35,565 bases of DNA from a bacterium (GTDB lineage Bacteria > UBA9089 > JASEGY01), in assembly GCA_040753085.1 (NCBI GenBank), contig JBFMHI010000016.1, positions 1 through 35,565 on the forward strand, read 5' to 3'. This document shows, piece by piece, positions 12,688 to 27,900 of this stretch (position 1 is its first letter; every line of letters begins with the position of its first letter). A program made the position numbers and the translations under genes. A model generated the notes under the pieces. That model was not told where the DNA came from. It searched no databases and saw nothing but the letters and a program-made list of their open reading frames with translations.

Positions 12688-12864
12688 CAATAGGCGATAG
12701 GCAATAGTCAATAGCCAGTAGGTAATAGCCAATAGGCAATAACTAATAGGCAATAGCCGATAGGTAATAGCCAGTAGCCAATAGTCCTTTTGGTCCTTTT
12801 GGTCCCTTTGGTCCTTTTGGTCCCTTTGGTCCTTTTGGTCCCTTTGAGTTAAAGAGCTCTTGGC
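12688..12864. repeat. Composite repeat: CAATAGC + GTCCTTTTG + TTAAAGAGC, third copy
   Basis: About fourteen CAATAGC-type heptamers with many substitutions, then about seven nonamers GTCCTTTTG/GTCCCTTTG, then GAGTTAAAGAGCTCTTGGC. It has the same order as the other two copies and fills most of the space between 12063-12608 and the giant gene. TAGCGCG TAGCGCA near 12880 is one more tandem 7-mer. Confidence 0.88.
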
Positions 12865-12932
12865 TAATAATGAGACTTAGCGCGTAGCGCATGAAAATAA
12901 ATCTTAAATCTAAGTAAGGAGGAAGAAACCCA

Positions 12933-15900
12933 ATGGGTAATCAACAAAATCAAGAAGGTAAAGAAGTAGCAGTAGTAGAGAAAAGGAGGAATGGTTTAAT
13001 GAAAGGAAAGAATAGTATTGCAATTTGGAGTATCGCCCTGATCCTGGGGGCAGCCCTGGCCCTGACGATCGGTGGAATCTACGGGGTTGGTGTGCTTAAG
13101 GCAGGGGAAAATGTGCTCTTGTTTCATGATCCTGATGCCTCTGATACAGGTACCTGGACGGTCGACAGTCTCTGGCATGTGACGGATAAAGGTGTTTTTC
13201 CGGCCAGTCGGGCCTACAGTGGGTCGGAGAGTTTTTACTATGGCTTAGATGCAACTCATACCTATGATGCTGGGGGAGATGATACAGGGATATTAATCAG
13301 TCCCTTAATAGATGTCCCTGATACCGGGACCCCAGCGGTGATTCTCTCCTTCTGGCATTGGATCCACACCGAGCTGAATGCGCCTGATGAAGACTATGGG
13401 GTGGTGGAGATCAGTGATGATGGAAGCAATTGGATCATGTTGTCCGAGTATCGGAATAATGAGCCTAATTGGACCCTTAAGGAATTTAATATTACCGAGT
13501 TCGTGAAAACGGCTGGCGACTCAAATGGTAATTCGATCCCGGATATTCAGGTTAGATTCGTTTTCTACTGCAATGCCAGTGACAATACCTATGAAGGCTG
13601 GTATATAGATGATATCAAGGTAGCGGCGGTGGAAGTCGAGAACGTGATCGCCTGTCACGGCTCGACGGACAATCTTGTTTTGGATATGACCATCACGCCG
13701 TCGGCCACAGGTGATAGTGCTATTTATCCGACTTCAGGTTATAAGGGTGATCCTACGAGTAAGTTTACCTATTTCAAGAATATTTCCACTGCCAGCAGTA
13801 TTTCTTGCGCCACACCGACGGTTACGGGCAATACGGTTAATGTGGCCTGGGTTGATACTGGGATTGGCAGTGGTTTCAGCGGCGCTTCCGGCAATGCCTC
13901 GCATATCTTTATCGACGCGGATAACGATTCAGCCGCCACGATAACCCCTGATGCGATCCTGGGCGGTCCAAGCAGCGGCATTGCGGCCGGTACAGCCCTT
14001 ATTCCTTTCCATAAATGGGAGCTGCACACCGATGAAGTGACCAACGATACTATGTCCTACAGCTCTGGTGAGGATATCGTTATCGACTATGATGATGACC
14101 GGATGATTACGCACTCTGGCACCTCTGGTATCCCGGGCGGAGCAGACGCCCTCCTTTATAATGGGTCCGATACCCAGCCTTCCCAGATAGAAGGGCACTT
14201 ATTAAGGGTGTTCGAGAAGGATGTTATTAAGCAGGCTTCTACGGATGCCGGTATTGCCACAACCGAGCCTGATGGTGATGATACCTATGCTTCTGGCGTG
14301 AACTTGGGTTCTTATGTTACCGCCGGGCAAACCATCATCTTGCCTGGTGCAAATGGAACAATAGAATCGGATACCAACGATATTAATGGCGTAGCTGGTG
14401 CTGATGATTACAACGATACGGCCCTGTTTGATTTAGTCGTTACCTGGGGCACAGCCACTGGCGGACAGAATCCGGGCCAGGGCGATGCCCTGAAGACGGT
14501 CTGGAGTAACGGTCCAGATACGCAATATTATATTGATGCCAATCATGGTGGCTGGTATAATGGCGCCCTTTCGGATACTACCTCTACTACCCTTTCTTAT
14601 ACGGCCAACCCGCATGCCAATGTAACAGATACCGGCGAGGTAATCATTACCAGCCAGAATGATACGCTCGATACCGGGCTGTTAGATGGAACCGGGCCGG
14701 ATACGGTGGCCATTGCTGGGTATGTCGATTTTGCGGCGATAGCTAATGTTTGGATCGTTGATACGATTGATTCTACACCTGGCAATGCCTCTGCTGTTTA
14801 TGATGATGGGGAGGCGCTTTTTAGTAGCAGCGATAATCAAATAGATTCGACTGATGCTATTATCCGGAGCGGATGGGCCTCGGTGACTGCTTTTAATACT
14901 GCCTCCGATAGTATCTATTATTACGATACAGGGAGCCTCGGTGTCTTTGATCTGGGCGATACGATTTGGGCTGATGTAAATGGCAACGGTCTTTATGATA
15001 GTGGAACAGACGTAGTGCTGAATGGAAGCAGTAGCGGACTTAATGATGGTGACACCGGTCTGGCCTTTAACGGCTCTGATTCGGTAGCCTATATAGATAC
15101 TAATCATGATGGTCAATATGACTCAACCCCAGGTAGTTGTGAACCGCTTATTTATCTTGGCGGCGACACAGGTATAATACCGGATTGGGCGTGGGAATGG
15201 TATACCATCCTTGCTCCGACCGGGACCGCGGATGTAAATGCAGGGGAGACTTATGCAGATACAGGTACTGGTTGGGCGGAGAATGGCGAGTGGCAGACCC
15301 TAAATCTAAATTGGGCTACGGCAAATGAAATGGTAGATAATCAGATTTTGGTGGGTGTTGATGTGGATGGGGGGAATGATTATGACACTCCTGAGGCTAT
15401 TATTCAACTGGGGACGGGTCAGTATGATTCGGCAAATAATGGACAGACTTCTTACCTTACGAGTGGGGATACGGTTATCACTGCTGGTCTGGCTAGTATG
15501 ATTGGGATGTCCACCACCGGCCTTTCTTACACCGATTACGATAGCGACGATCTGATCGACACCCCAGAGCAGGTGGTCTGGGATAGGATCAATAGTACAG
15601 ATACGATTAATGGTATTAGTTTGGTTCCCCCATTGCCTAACATGACTGGTAATGATTATGGCCTTGGATTTTTCGATAACATGATCGTTGAAGGTCCGGG
15701 GAGTACCGGTGATGGAATGCCGACTACCATGCTGGCTGAGTGTGGGGATTCTTATGTAGCTAAAAGTATTGCTAAGGGTCCCACGAGTACTACGGCGCCT
15801 ACGGATCTTCTTCCGGATGATAATCCTGATCTATCCACCCGGGATGTTATTGCGATTAACACGGTAGCTACTTGTACAACCTCGCGTAGTTACGGTAACA

Positions 15901-18900
15901 TCTGGATGATGGCCAATGATGACCGGGGTGATAAATCACCCACCAACAACCTGACCTATGATGATGTTCAGGAGACCCTTAATACCGGTTACTGGATAGA
16001 TGTGAATAATGATTCTAAATTTGATGTCGGCGACATCCTCTATCTGGAGACCACGGGTAATACCCTCTTTGATTCCGGCTCGATAGTGGCTGGTGGCGGG
16101 ACAGACTATCTTTTCTATGCGCCGCCAGATGCTAACTGGTCAAGCATACTTGATTCTAATAACCAGGCCTCTCCCAAAAACGCCTATCAGGTGAAGGACG
16201 TAAATGGGAGCCAGATGTATAGTTCAGGCAACACCCTTTACAACGCCAACTGGGTCTGGTATGATGCCAATGACAATAATGAGTTTGATACCGGGGACGC
16301 CATTTACCAGAACTCTATTCCTCTGGCTACCGTGAATGATTCTACTTATTATACTGGTTCAGGAGTAGTTACGGTCACGGTGAGAAACGATCAGATTTAT
16401 ACCTTTACGGGAGCCAATGCGCCGGCTGGAACTTTTCTGGTGGAATTCCTGACTACAGCTACAGGTGAGACATACACTGATGCTAATGGAAACGGATTTT
16501 ATGATTCAGGTGATACATTGGCTGAGGTAAATGGGAACGGTCAGTATGATCCGCCGGAATGGCACACCAATCCTGATTGCGGATTTAACGCCGGCAATGA
16601 GGATATGTATCGGTTTAACTACACTAGTGAGACTAATTGTGAGTCTATTGTAACCGAAGATTGGCCGGCGGCGACCGGTATTCATACCTATTCTCCTTGT
16701 GGTGAGATGTGGTTTGCGGGTTCGAGTTCGCCTACTTCCCTGGCTGGGGTGCAGTTGAATTTCTTTAATGCCAATGATGGCTGGGTGGATAGTGTCACCA
16801 GTGACGGTAAGTATACGGCCACGGAAGAGGTCTGGACTGATGTCAATAATAATGGTGTGATCGACCTGCCCGGCTCTGATGCCTTGCTCAAGTTGACTGT
16901 TTCCAATTCCGGCACGGCCACTACCGAGGATATAACCGGCTTTAAGCTCTATTACGAGGATCCCTTAGATGTCAGCCCGATCGGCCTGCAGGTGGCAGGT
17001 GCGAATAAGGATCCGTCGATAACTATCACGGTTACCAGCACTGATTCCAACACCTGGGTGCTGGATCCGACCACAAACTTTACCCTGTCAGCAGCCACTC
17101 GATTCTATGTCACGGCCAATATTGCCGCTAATCCCACTTCTCATCTTTACGGGAATACCATCCTGATGTCGGTGGATTCTGATACGGTTTCCCTGCAGTC
17201 CGGGGCGGTCCTGTCCTCACAGTTGCAGTATAATGATCTCTACTATGTCACTATCGACTGCACTGAGCCGGGCAAGTCTGAGGTGGTCAGGATGGAGCTG
17301 ATAAAGACGGGAGACTGTCCAGGTACTCCTTACGGTTCCACTTATCAGTGGGCCCAGATACGCAGCCTGGAGATCGATGATGATGGTGACGGCCTGATGG
17401 ATGAAGACGGCCTGACAGGCTATAAGAACCACCAAACGGGCGTTGATGACGATGGCGACGGCCTGATAGATGAAGACTCGATGACCCCAGAGATAGGCTA
17501 TGGTTACAATGTCTATGAAGTCAGGGATGATCTGAGAATGACCTTGGCCACGCCTTCGGATCAGGACGTGCGGATGTTGCGGGCCAAGTTCAAAAACGAG
17601 GATGGATATGACACCACGCCGGGTCGAAACAGCTTTGCTGACCTTGATCTTGATCCGGCCGGTGATGAAAATAGTGATGGCTCACCTGGGGTGGCCGGCC
17701 TGGATGATGATGGTGACGGCGCGGCCGACCTTAACGATGCGCAAGTAAACGCGGCCATAAATAACTGGTGGACGGATCAGGTGGACAACGACGCTAACGG
17801 TTACGTGGATGGTCGGGAGCAGGTCTACCTTAACGGGACTCAGGTCCTGATCGATGTTGATGGCGACGGCATCTTTGGCGAGATGGCCTTAGCCAACGGT
17901 ATTATCAACGATGACAAAGGTTATATGGCGGCCAACGACGATGACGAAGACGGCATGGTGGATGAGGATGACTTCTTCCTCTTCTTTACCGGCGGCGAGC
18001 CTTTTATCGATGCTGATGGAAATAATTTCTTTGATGCGCTGGAGTCTTATGTAGATCAAAATCATAATGGCCAGTGGGATCGGGAGCCGATTACCCTGCC
18101 CTGGATTCACAAGACCACCGGCGTGATTGTCTCTGCTTCCGTAGGCTCTGCTGATCAAACAAATTACAAACCCATTCCGGTACTGCCGGGTTCTTGCTCA
18201 GACCTGCGGGCCAACTTTAACTGGGTGATTAATACTAAAATATGGCAAGCGGTCCAGAATCTAATCGAGCTCTCGGCCCAGAAGGCGTCTACCAATTCCA
18301 CCTGTCTCTTAAACGGCGGGGTGGAGTACTCTATTAAGGCCCTGGCTTATGATAACTGCTGGGCTCATTCATCAATAGATGAAGACGCCGTGCCTGTCCG
18401 GGTGATTATTGACAACACCGCGCCGGTGATCGAGTCGGTGAGCTTGATATCTGACCCTGACCAGGCGGGCTACTACTTCTTCCAGGCTGAGATAGCCGAG
18501 GATGTCACCGGCAAGGCGCTCGATGTAGACAGAGTAGTCTTTAAGGTGGGGAGTGATTCTACGACTGCGTGTGCTCAAGCTATCTTCGCCACGGTGTATT
18601 CTTCGCCTTTCCGGACTTCAACCAGTTATGAGATTGGCCTTGACAATTCTCAGACCCCATGTCAAACCGGCAAGGCTTATGTTTGTGCCCAGGCCTATGA
18701 CCGGCTTGGTTATGGAGAGCTTAATCCGAGCGGGAAGTTGACTGGTGAGTGCAAGGGCTATAATGAGCACAACGATACAGCGACAACCTGTCTAGTGGCG
18801 GGTAATGTCTCCAATGAGGTGGTCTATGAGGCTGAAGCCGCGGATAAGACGGCGCCGAGGGTGACTATCACCCGAATCGGGAACAATCAGAACCTGGAGA

Positions 18901-21900
18901 ATGTGACGGCCAGGGTGCCTCAGGATATAGCCATCCAGATTGAGGTGGCCCCGTGGGCGGCCTTAGACCGGGATAATGATCCTCGTATTTGGGGCGATGG
19001 GTCGGCCGGATCGGCTGATCCCAAATATTATCGGCCGATGCCGCCTGAGTTTAAATATGTGGATCGTGACTTGGATGGGATGTTTGATTTCAGCACTGAC
19101 CATATCTACTATGATACCGGTATAGTCAATATAGTGGATGCGGCCGATTCATACTTTGAATATAACATTACTACCACCAGCTCCCCGGTAGATACGGGCG
19201 CTAATCTCACCTCCTTTAACTACGATAACACCTATCTGACCGGTGTAAAATGGGTTGATGGCGGTGACACTGGTTTGAATGATGGCAGCGCTGATTCGAT
19301 CTTCTTAGTCACCAATGACATCGATTATGTTATGTTCCAGTATAAGAGACCGTGGGAAGGTGAAAGTGACTGGAAGACCTTAGGCTCTATCACCGGTGAA
19401 CAGCTTGATGTCAACAGTGATGGGGTGGTTGATCTGGTAGACTTCACCTATCCGCTGGTAGTCAACTGGGATACCCGGCAGCTTTACGGCGACTACAAAC
19501 TAAGGGTCCTGTCTTACGACTGCGAAGGAAACGTGCTGAAGACCCCGGCCGGCGTCATCTGGGCGCCGGAGGTGGAGGCCACGGTGGATAACACCTGTGT
19601 GGCCCCCTACTTCCTGGGATTTGTAGATGGAAGTTTAGGCGATTTAGGCTCAGACAGCTTTAGTGAGATTACCCTGGTCAATGACAGTTCGGATACGGTC
19701 CACGGCAAGGTTAAATTTGTGGCCAACACCTACTCCAACGAGGTCGATCGGGTAGAATTCTACTATTCGAGCTGCATACCTCAGGAGAAGGCGGATGTGC
19801 TCTTTATCATTGACAATTCCGAATCAATGGGTGACAAGGACAGCCCGGGTACCGATCTCTACGAGGCCATTCAAAATGCCCAGAAGCTCGATCTGAAGGA
19901 GGGTGGCGGCATTAGGGTGGGCGTCCTGGCTTACCAGGAATTGGTGGCGGCCATAGATGGTGGCGGTCCGGCGATGACGGATAATCAGGCTACCTTTGTC
20001 AGTTGGCTCGAAAAGGTAGCGGATGCAACCGGCGTGGGGAGCAGCTGCGAAAAGGCCTTCACGGCCATCCAAGACGGATTGAGCCTGTATAACAGCCTTT
20101 TTGATCCGGCTTCCAAGAAATTTGTAGTCCTGGTCACTGACGAGGATTCTTATGATGATCCCGAGAAACAGAAGGCGATTGACGCCTTAAAGGCCCAGGG
20201 GGCCACCCTGTTTGTGGTCTTCAATAATCCTCCTTATACCACCAGTGATCCGGCTTGCGATACGGGTTCGACGGTCAGTAATCCGGCTCAAGACTTTGAT
20301 GGGACGACGGTGGGGTCCATCACTGCCGAGATGAATGGCAACTTATATAATAATGGCCCCTCTAAGAGTTATAACCTTAAAAACTATCCTAATGTGGCGG
20401 CTGCCTGGAACGCTGTCCTGGGCGAGATTAGCGCCTCGATCAAGATGATCGGCGCCGGTTGGAATTATATCGGCACGGATGCCACGCCAGAGGTGATTGA
20501 CAGCCCGGGTGGAGAGCCGATGCAGATTTGGCGTTCCATAGACTGGGATTCTACTCAGTTCCCGAACTCTATTGGCGCTGATTCGGCTGGTTACAAGGTG
20601 ATTGTTCAGGCCGTGGATGATGACGGCAATATGTGCCATATTGAATCGGTTTGCTTTGGCGTGCACAATGCCTGTCCGGCCGTGAAGCTGGCTAATGTGC
20701 CGGCCCTTTCTTACATCGCTGCCAGGAGCGCGGCCAGTCATCCGGATATCGAATATCACTGGATGGAGGGCGAACCTTTCAAGGATGATGATAAGGACGG
20801 CGTTTGGGATATGGGCGAGTCTTATGCGGATATAAACGGCAACGACACCTACGATGCCGTCTCGGCTTACCTTAAGGTTACCCTAAGAGCCCAGTTGGAT
20901 GCAGGCACTGCCTTGAGTGATGTTTCGCTGGTGCAGTATCAGTATTCGGTTAATGGAGGCGATACGTGGGCTGCCATATCTCATCCCTGGTTAGGTGATA
21001 GTGTGGCCACCTCGGTGCTTAATCCCGACTGGTCGATGGTCTGGTATCCGGAGCTGAATTTTAAGAACCTGAGAAGAGATATGGGCATCCTGCTTCGGGC
21101 TAAGGTTTACGGTACGGACGAAAAATGTGTAGAGAACTATAGCCACGTAGAGATGGGCGACAACATCGAGCCAATCGCTACTATTGTGGAGATCAAGGAT
21201 TCCAACAGCCAGCAATATGTGAATGATGGCAGCCGGGTGAATCTCTGCAGCGGGGCGCAGATGGGTCTTGACATCCTGGCTATTGCCTATGATCAGGATG
21301 CGGCGCCTGATTCCATGTCCGATCCAAACACCGGCACGGATGAGCCGGCGGATAATACCACTATTCAGGATATGGCCTTCTACGTCAAGAAGCCTGGTTC
21401 CACCAGTTGGGAGGCCTTGAATGTTGGCATTACGCCGGCTGTGACTGATTCTGATGGTGATACTAATGACTGGCGTATCAGTTGGACGATGGCGGATATT
21501 GAGAGCTGCACTGAAGGGCGATGGCTCTTTGCGGCCGTGGCCACTGACTGGGCCGGTAATAAGACCCTGATTACCTCGGAGGCTGATACTACGCCTACTA
21601 ATGATCCTTACGGTGATGTGGGGCTTGATTTAGTGAGCGCCACTGATCCGACTTTCCCGACGCCGGGCTATCAGCTTTACGGTGACACTGAGCCTTACTT
21701 AGATGACGCGGCTAACAGTCAGCCTCCTTACACCAATCCTAATGGCCGCTGGGAGGGTAATGGCCGGACCGATTCGGTTTACAAGAACATTATCATTGAC
21801 TGCCTGCCGCCTGAGGCTGCTATCGCCAGTTATGATGCCATCCGATGCTTCCAGGATACCTTTGACTTAGACATCGCGGCTACCTCGGCCTTTGGCGCCT

Positions 21901-24900
21901 ATAATGTTAATTCGACTGGCAGTCCTTACAAGGTGGTTCAGGTCTGGATGAGAGAGAAGGATTCCGGAGATTCCTGGACCCTGATAGCCACGACGGAAGA
22001 AGAGGTCGTTATTGATACCGGCGATATGGTGGTCAGCACGCGGGTGAAGGTTGGCTCGGATGATGTCCAGGTAGTTAATGTGGGTGAATATGTTGATTCT
22101 GGAACCGTGATTATTACACCTGGCCCTAACGGGGTCATAGACTCGGTCCTGGGTGATGCGGATGGCGATGGAGCGGCTGATACGATTGCCTTTAGCGGAG
22201 ATGCCACGGCTAAGATTAGAGGGACCTGGAGCTCTCTCACGCCTACTGATGAGGCGATAGACACCTATGCGGTCAGGGTGACTTATCCGGTGCCGGGCAA
22301 TGGGGACGATGAAGACGGCAACTCAGCCGATGCTGACGAGGATGGCTATCCTAATGGTCAGGAGATAACGGCGGGGAGCGATCCAAATGATTCTACTTCT
22401 TATCCGGCGGGTGATCCTGAGCCGGCTTCCAACTACATTGATGAGGACGGCCTCGGTGGTCTTGATCCCGGTCCTGGGGTAGAGAAGACCTACGAGTTTA
22501 TGGTTACGGCCATTGACCGGCAGGATGAGTTTAGTAATCCTGGTAATGATGATTACACCCAGGCCTGCTACCAGCATATAATCGAGGTTGAGGTTGACAC
22601 TATCAGACCGGAGGCCAGAATCTCGCAGATCGATGTCAAGACCACGGGTGATGATGACAGTGTGGCCCTGGCTGATGAGATTGACACGGCTCAGACCGTG
22701 ACGGTCACCACAGGTGAAGATCATCTCATCGTGGCCGTGGTTGATCCTGATCCGAGCGGCGGCTTCAGCGGCTCGGAGACCTCGGTAGGTGATGTCTCTA
22801 AGGTAGCCTTCTATGCGGATGATCCGGCGACACCTGACGTGGAAAATTACACCATCCTGATTGGTTGGGGTGACAATACCGACCATGCGGCTGATGGCTT
22901 CCCCAATAAGTATTCGGTTAGATTGACGGATACCCAACTGGCCGCCCTGGGTGGGCCAGGCTGTTACAAGGTGATAGCCATTGCCTATGACGATAATTGT
23001 GACAATAATAAAGAGGACAAGAAGGCGGAGGCCGCACCTTATTATGATGCGTGGGGCACAGAGGATACGGAGAAGCTAACCCTCTGTATCGAAGGCCCAT
23101 GTAATCTGGAGCTCAGTCTGGGTGGTTTAGGTAATAATGGGTGTGAATCCAATGATATAGGGGACACTACCCTGGATAACCGGGTCTACCTCAGTGGCAT
23201 TGATGAGGCTGAGTGTAAGAAGACCAAGGTCTCCGGCGATGAGCTTGACCTCTATGTGACGACTGCATCGCAGGTAGATACTACCTCCATTGAGATCAGC
23301 TTTGACGGCGGCTCTACCTGGGAGGCCATGAATTACAATAACTTTAATGACTTTACCTTTACCTTATATGAGGATGACTTCCCCTATTACTCCACGGCTG
23401 ATCCGAACCAGCCCGGGGCTCAGGCCAAGTTTGAGGATGTCGTGGTGAATGTATGGCCAACGACAGCTCATTATTATTCGGTGCCGATGAATGTGGCGGT
23501 TGATCCTGAGGGGGCTTATATCTGGCAGTCACCGGCGGGTGTGCTGGGCAATATGATTGTGGATGGTGGTGACTCCATCTGTCAGACAGCTAAACTGGTG
23601 GGTTCTGATGACATCCAGCTTGAGGAGGTAGGCTATCGGACGACCATAGGTGGGATTGAGTGGATGGCGCTTATTCTGCCTGGTCCGGATGGTATCCTCC
23701 AGTCAGTCCCGGGTGATACCGATGGCGATGGTGACATCGATAAGGTAACTACTGACGATAAGTATCAGATCAATGCGGGGTCGATCTCCACCGGCGCTAT
23801 CTCCACCCCGGTTATCGTCAATAAGATCGGGGGAACTTGCCGAACTAAGATGCGTGCAGGGTCAGATGACCTTCAGGTGGTGGAGGTGGGCGCTGTTCTT
23901 ACGGCTGCCACGGTCAATACCACTAATGGTGACTCCATAGTGGTGATTATGCCGGGTAAGGATGGTATTCTCCAGTCTATTTCTGGTGATGCCAATGGTG
24001 ATGGTTATCTTTCCGCGGCTGAGGCCACGGCAAATCTCAATGGCGATGCCAGGCCAGCCGATAGAACAGCACCGATTACTATCAGCTATGCTTTTACCAT
24101 AGATGCGGTAGGTAACGATACCTATGACCAGCAGATCGGTGAGATGGTTTTGCCTGGCGCTCAGGTCTGGTCCATTAACAAGGACATCTCCGGACTGGCT
24201 GATGGCGTCTACCAGGTAATGGTCAAGGCGGCCAACACCTCCGGATCCTGTGAGGATCAGATATCCAAGAAGATCATTATTGACCGCACCGCGCCGCAGC
24301 TTGGGGATATTGAGGTTTCGCTGGGGACCGGGTGTGGTAATGTGGTTGGAGCCGGTCAGGCCGTGCCTCTCTGGGCCACGGTTTCTGACCCCAGTGGTAA
24401 CACGGACATTAACATCATTGGGGTGGCCTCGGTCCTCTTCCAGTGGTCTAAAGACGGCAATACCCAGGATGGAACCAGCATGTGGTATGACATTGACAGC
24501 GATGATATCCCTGCCAATGGTTGGTCTATTAACTGGACTGCGCCGGGCAATCTGCCGGAAGGGACGACTTTACATGTCAGGGCGATTGCCTATGATGATG
24601 CCAAGAACGGCGCCCTGCTGAATGACGGTATCACGGTGACCGTAGATACGGTAGCCCCGACGGTCCATCTGGTTTCACCCGTTGATGCCACCCAATTTAC
24701 CAAGGGCGATGTGCTCACCCTGGTGGCTTCTACTACTGATACGGCTGATCTGGCCAATGTCACCTTCCAGTATTCGGTTGGAGACACCGATCTGGCGGGA
24801 GAAGTCTGGACCAACATTCCGGCTTACACTTATTCCGAAGCGGACATTGACGGTTCTGACGGCTGGCAGGTCTTGTGGGATACGGCGGAGACCAACCTGC

Positions 24901-27900
24901 CTGAGACAGCCGATTATTATGTCCAGATCAGGGCGGTTGCTAGGGATTGTGCTGGAAATGAAAGGCCCTCGCCGGTGGTTATCCTGCTTCACGATTACGA
25001 TGGTATGCCTTCGGCCTGGTTGACGAGGATTTCCGCATGTGAAGACAGGAACGTCCTGGATCCTTACCTGGCTGTTACTGGAATCGCGAGCTTGAGCGGG
25101 ATAACTGATGCGACAGCGGTGATGGTAACTCTGGAGATAATGGGGTCTGATACCGCTGATACCTGGACAGAATTGGGAATAGCTGGAGTTACAGATAAGG
25201 CCTTTGCCTATATCTGGGATGCGACCACCTGGGCTGAAGGTGTTTACTACCTGAGGGTCAAGGCCACGGATGATGATGGCAATACCAGCGAGCCTACCGA
25301 TAAGGTCAAGATCGTGGTTGATCATACCACACCGGTGGTTAAGACCTTTGAGGTTAATACCTTATCGCCAAATGCGGGTGACTCCATCGTCTTCACCGTG
25401 GATGCTGATGCGACTATGTCTGATATCGATGGCGAGACGGTTGAGGCCCAGAGTGTTACCCTCCAGCACTGGGATGCTATTGCTGCTGTGTGGAGGAATA
25501 ATCTTTTTCAACCTCCAATATTTACTTACAGTGCTCAGACTGGTCTGTGGACATACACGGCTGCCAGCCCAACTGCTTTGAGGACCGCCCTGGATATAAC
25601 CACTGATAAGTGTGAGTATTACGTCAGAGCATTGGTTGATGATTGGGCTTGCAATACTAACAACTTAGACTCCATTGGCATAGATTCCCAGGGTAATGAG
25701 TACAGCGGCGATGACCTGCCGACTGCGGTCAAGAAGATACAACTTGATACCCTTGAACCGACTGTGGAAGCTGTTTATGCCGGCAACCGCTACTATGAAT
25801 ACGGCGCTAATGTGGCCTGCGGTGGAGACGAGGTGGATGTCTATGTCAAGCTGAGAAAGGATGACTGCAGCGGCATAGATGAATCCTCCATCAACTTCTT
25901 CTATCGAGAGTTTGGTACAGCTAACGAATGGAAAGAGATAAAGTATGGCGCCGCCATTGCCCTGGAAGATGTCCTGACTGAGGGCACTACCGGTTACGAA
26001 TACCTCTATGCCACCAAGTGGATTACCCCACCTAACCAGCGGATGGCTGATATGAACTACGAGGTAGGCGCCTACGTGGCTGATGAGGCCGCTAATGACA
26101 CCTATTCCTGGAAGATAAATAGGACGGCCAATGTTACGGTAGAGACCGATTGCACGGCTCCGACCGGCACAAGTGTTACGGCCAGTGATACCGATAACAG
26201 TCATCTCTGCGGCGACAACTCGATGGACGGTATTATTGAGCTGAAGGCTTACACCGCCGGTCATGCGGATGACTATCGTCCGATCTATGACACCAGCGTG
26301 GATGACAATATCAATTCAGCCACGGTTGAGTTTTACTACCAGGATGGCGGCACCTGGACACAAATATATGGCCTGGACGTAATGACCACCCTGAAGGTCT
26401 CGACTGATGTGGGTGATAAGGTTATGGCGGTGGTAAGCACCACAGGCTTTGCGGTAGATGACCTAATTAAGATCAAGTCTGCGGGTGTGGAAGAGGTTCG
26501 GACCATTAAAGAGATTAACCCTGCCACCAATGAGATTACGGTTGATCAGGGCTTGAGCGCTGAGTATGAGGTTGGCTGCGCCACGGTGCACGAACTGGCT
26601 AAAGCTGCTTATACTCCAGGACTTACCACGGCTCTCGCCGCCGGTGCAGACTCGGATGCGGGCACCAGGGTTATCGCCCTGGCTGATGTTACCGGCTTGG
26701 CGGCCAAGGATAAGCTCCTGCTTACGGGTGGAAGTAAGGCTGAGATCGTCACGGTGGTATCGGTAGAGGGAAATACGGTGACCATTGATCCAGCTCTGAC
26801 CAATGATTATAGTAATTGGCCGGATACCGTCTCTGTTATCAAGTCCGGTTACTGGGGTATCAATCTGGATACCAGGAACCTGCCTGATGGCACCTACACT
26901 ATTGCGGCCAGGGCCATTGATTGGGCCGGCCATGAGGAAGACATGGCCACTCTGACGACCACTACCCTGGTGGTTGATAATCCGAGAGCCGATGTGAGGG
27001 TTACTACTGAGCGTAGTGTGGAGCGGGGTGAAGAACTCCTGATCGAGGCTACGCCGGATGATGACAGTGATGTGGCCGCGGTGGGCTTCTGGTATACGGC
27101 CGATGATCCGACTTGCGAGACGGCGGCCTGGACAATGATGACGGCTGTTACTACCTCAGCCAATATGGATACTAATATGACCGAAGGTAAATACGCCTTC
27201 AGATGGGATACCAGGGGTATATCGCTGTCAGACTTTATGGATGAGGCTTGCAACTGCTACGTTGACTCAATGTGCTTTACCGTGGTCGGTATTGCCTGGG
27301 ATGATGATTGCGGTCGAGCGGGTGATGACTGGCCTTATGGCCTGACTGATTCGGACACCTTCTCGGCAGCCATCGCTGAAGGTCGATATATCACCGTATG
27401 TGTGACCGATACTACGGCCCCGAAGATTACCCTGACTGCGATTGATTATACCAGTGAGTGTGGGGTGACCGGTGCGCTTAACCTGCCGGAAGAGGCCGAA
27501 GATATGATCATTGGCGGGTTGGCGACGGTTACGGCTCAGAGTGAAGGGGCCGCCGATGACCTTAATACCGGTCCGGCCCACGTCAGGTTTATGTATCGGC
27601 TCTATGGCACGACTACCTGGACGACCCTGGATATGGATCCGATTCATACTAATGGAAATGATACCGATCCTACCAGTTGGGTGCTTAGTAATTGGGATAC
27701 CTTGGCGCCGAAGCTGAACGGTGTGTATGAAGTAGGCATTGAGGCCACGGATGTCTTTGGCAACACCACCGAAGAGGTTTATCCCTTCAAGCTGCGGATC
27801 GATAATGAGCCGCCCACTAATGTAAAGCTGACCCTCTCCGGGCCGAATACACCGGAGATTAGCTCGGACGGAACTACGACCGGCACCTTAGAGCGGGGCG

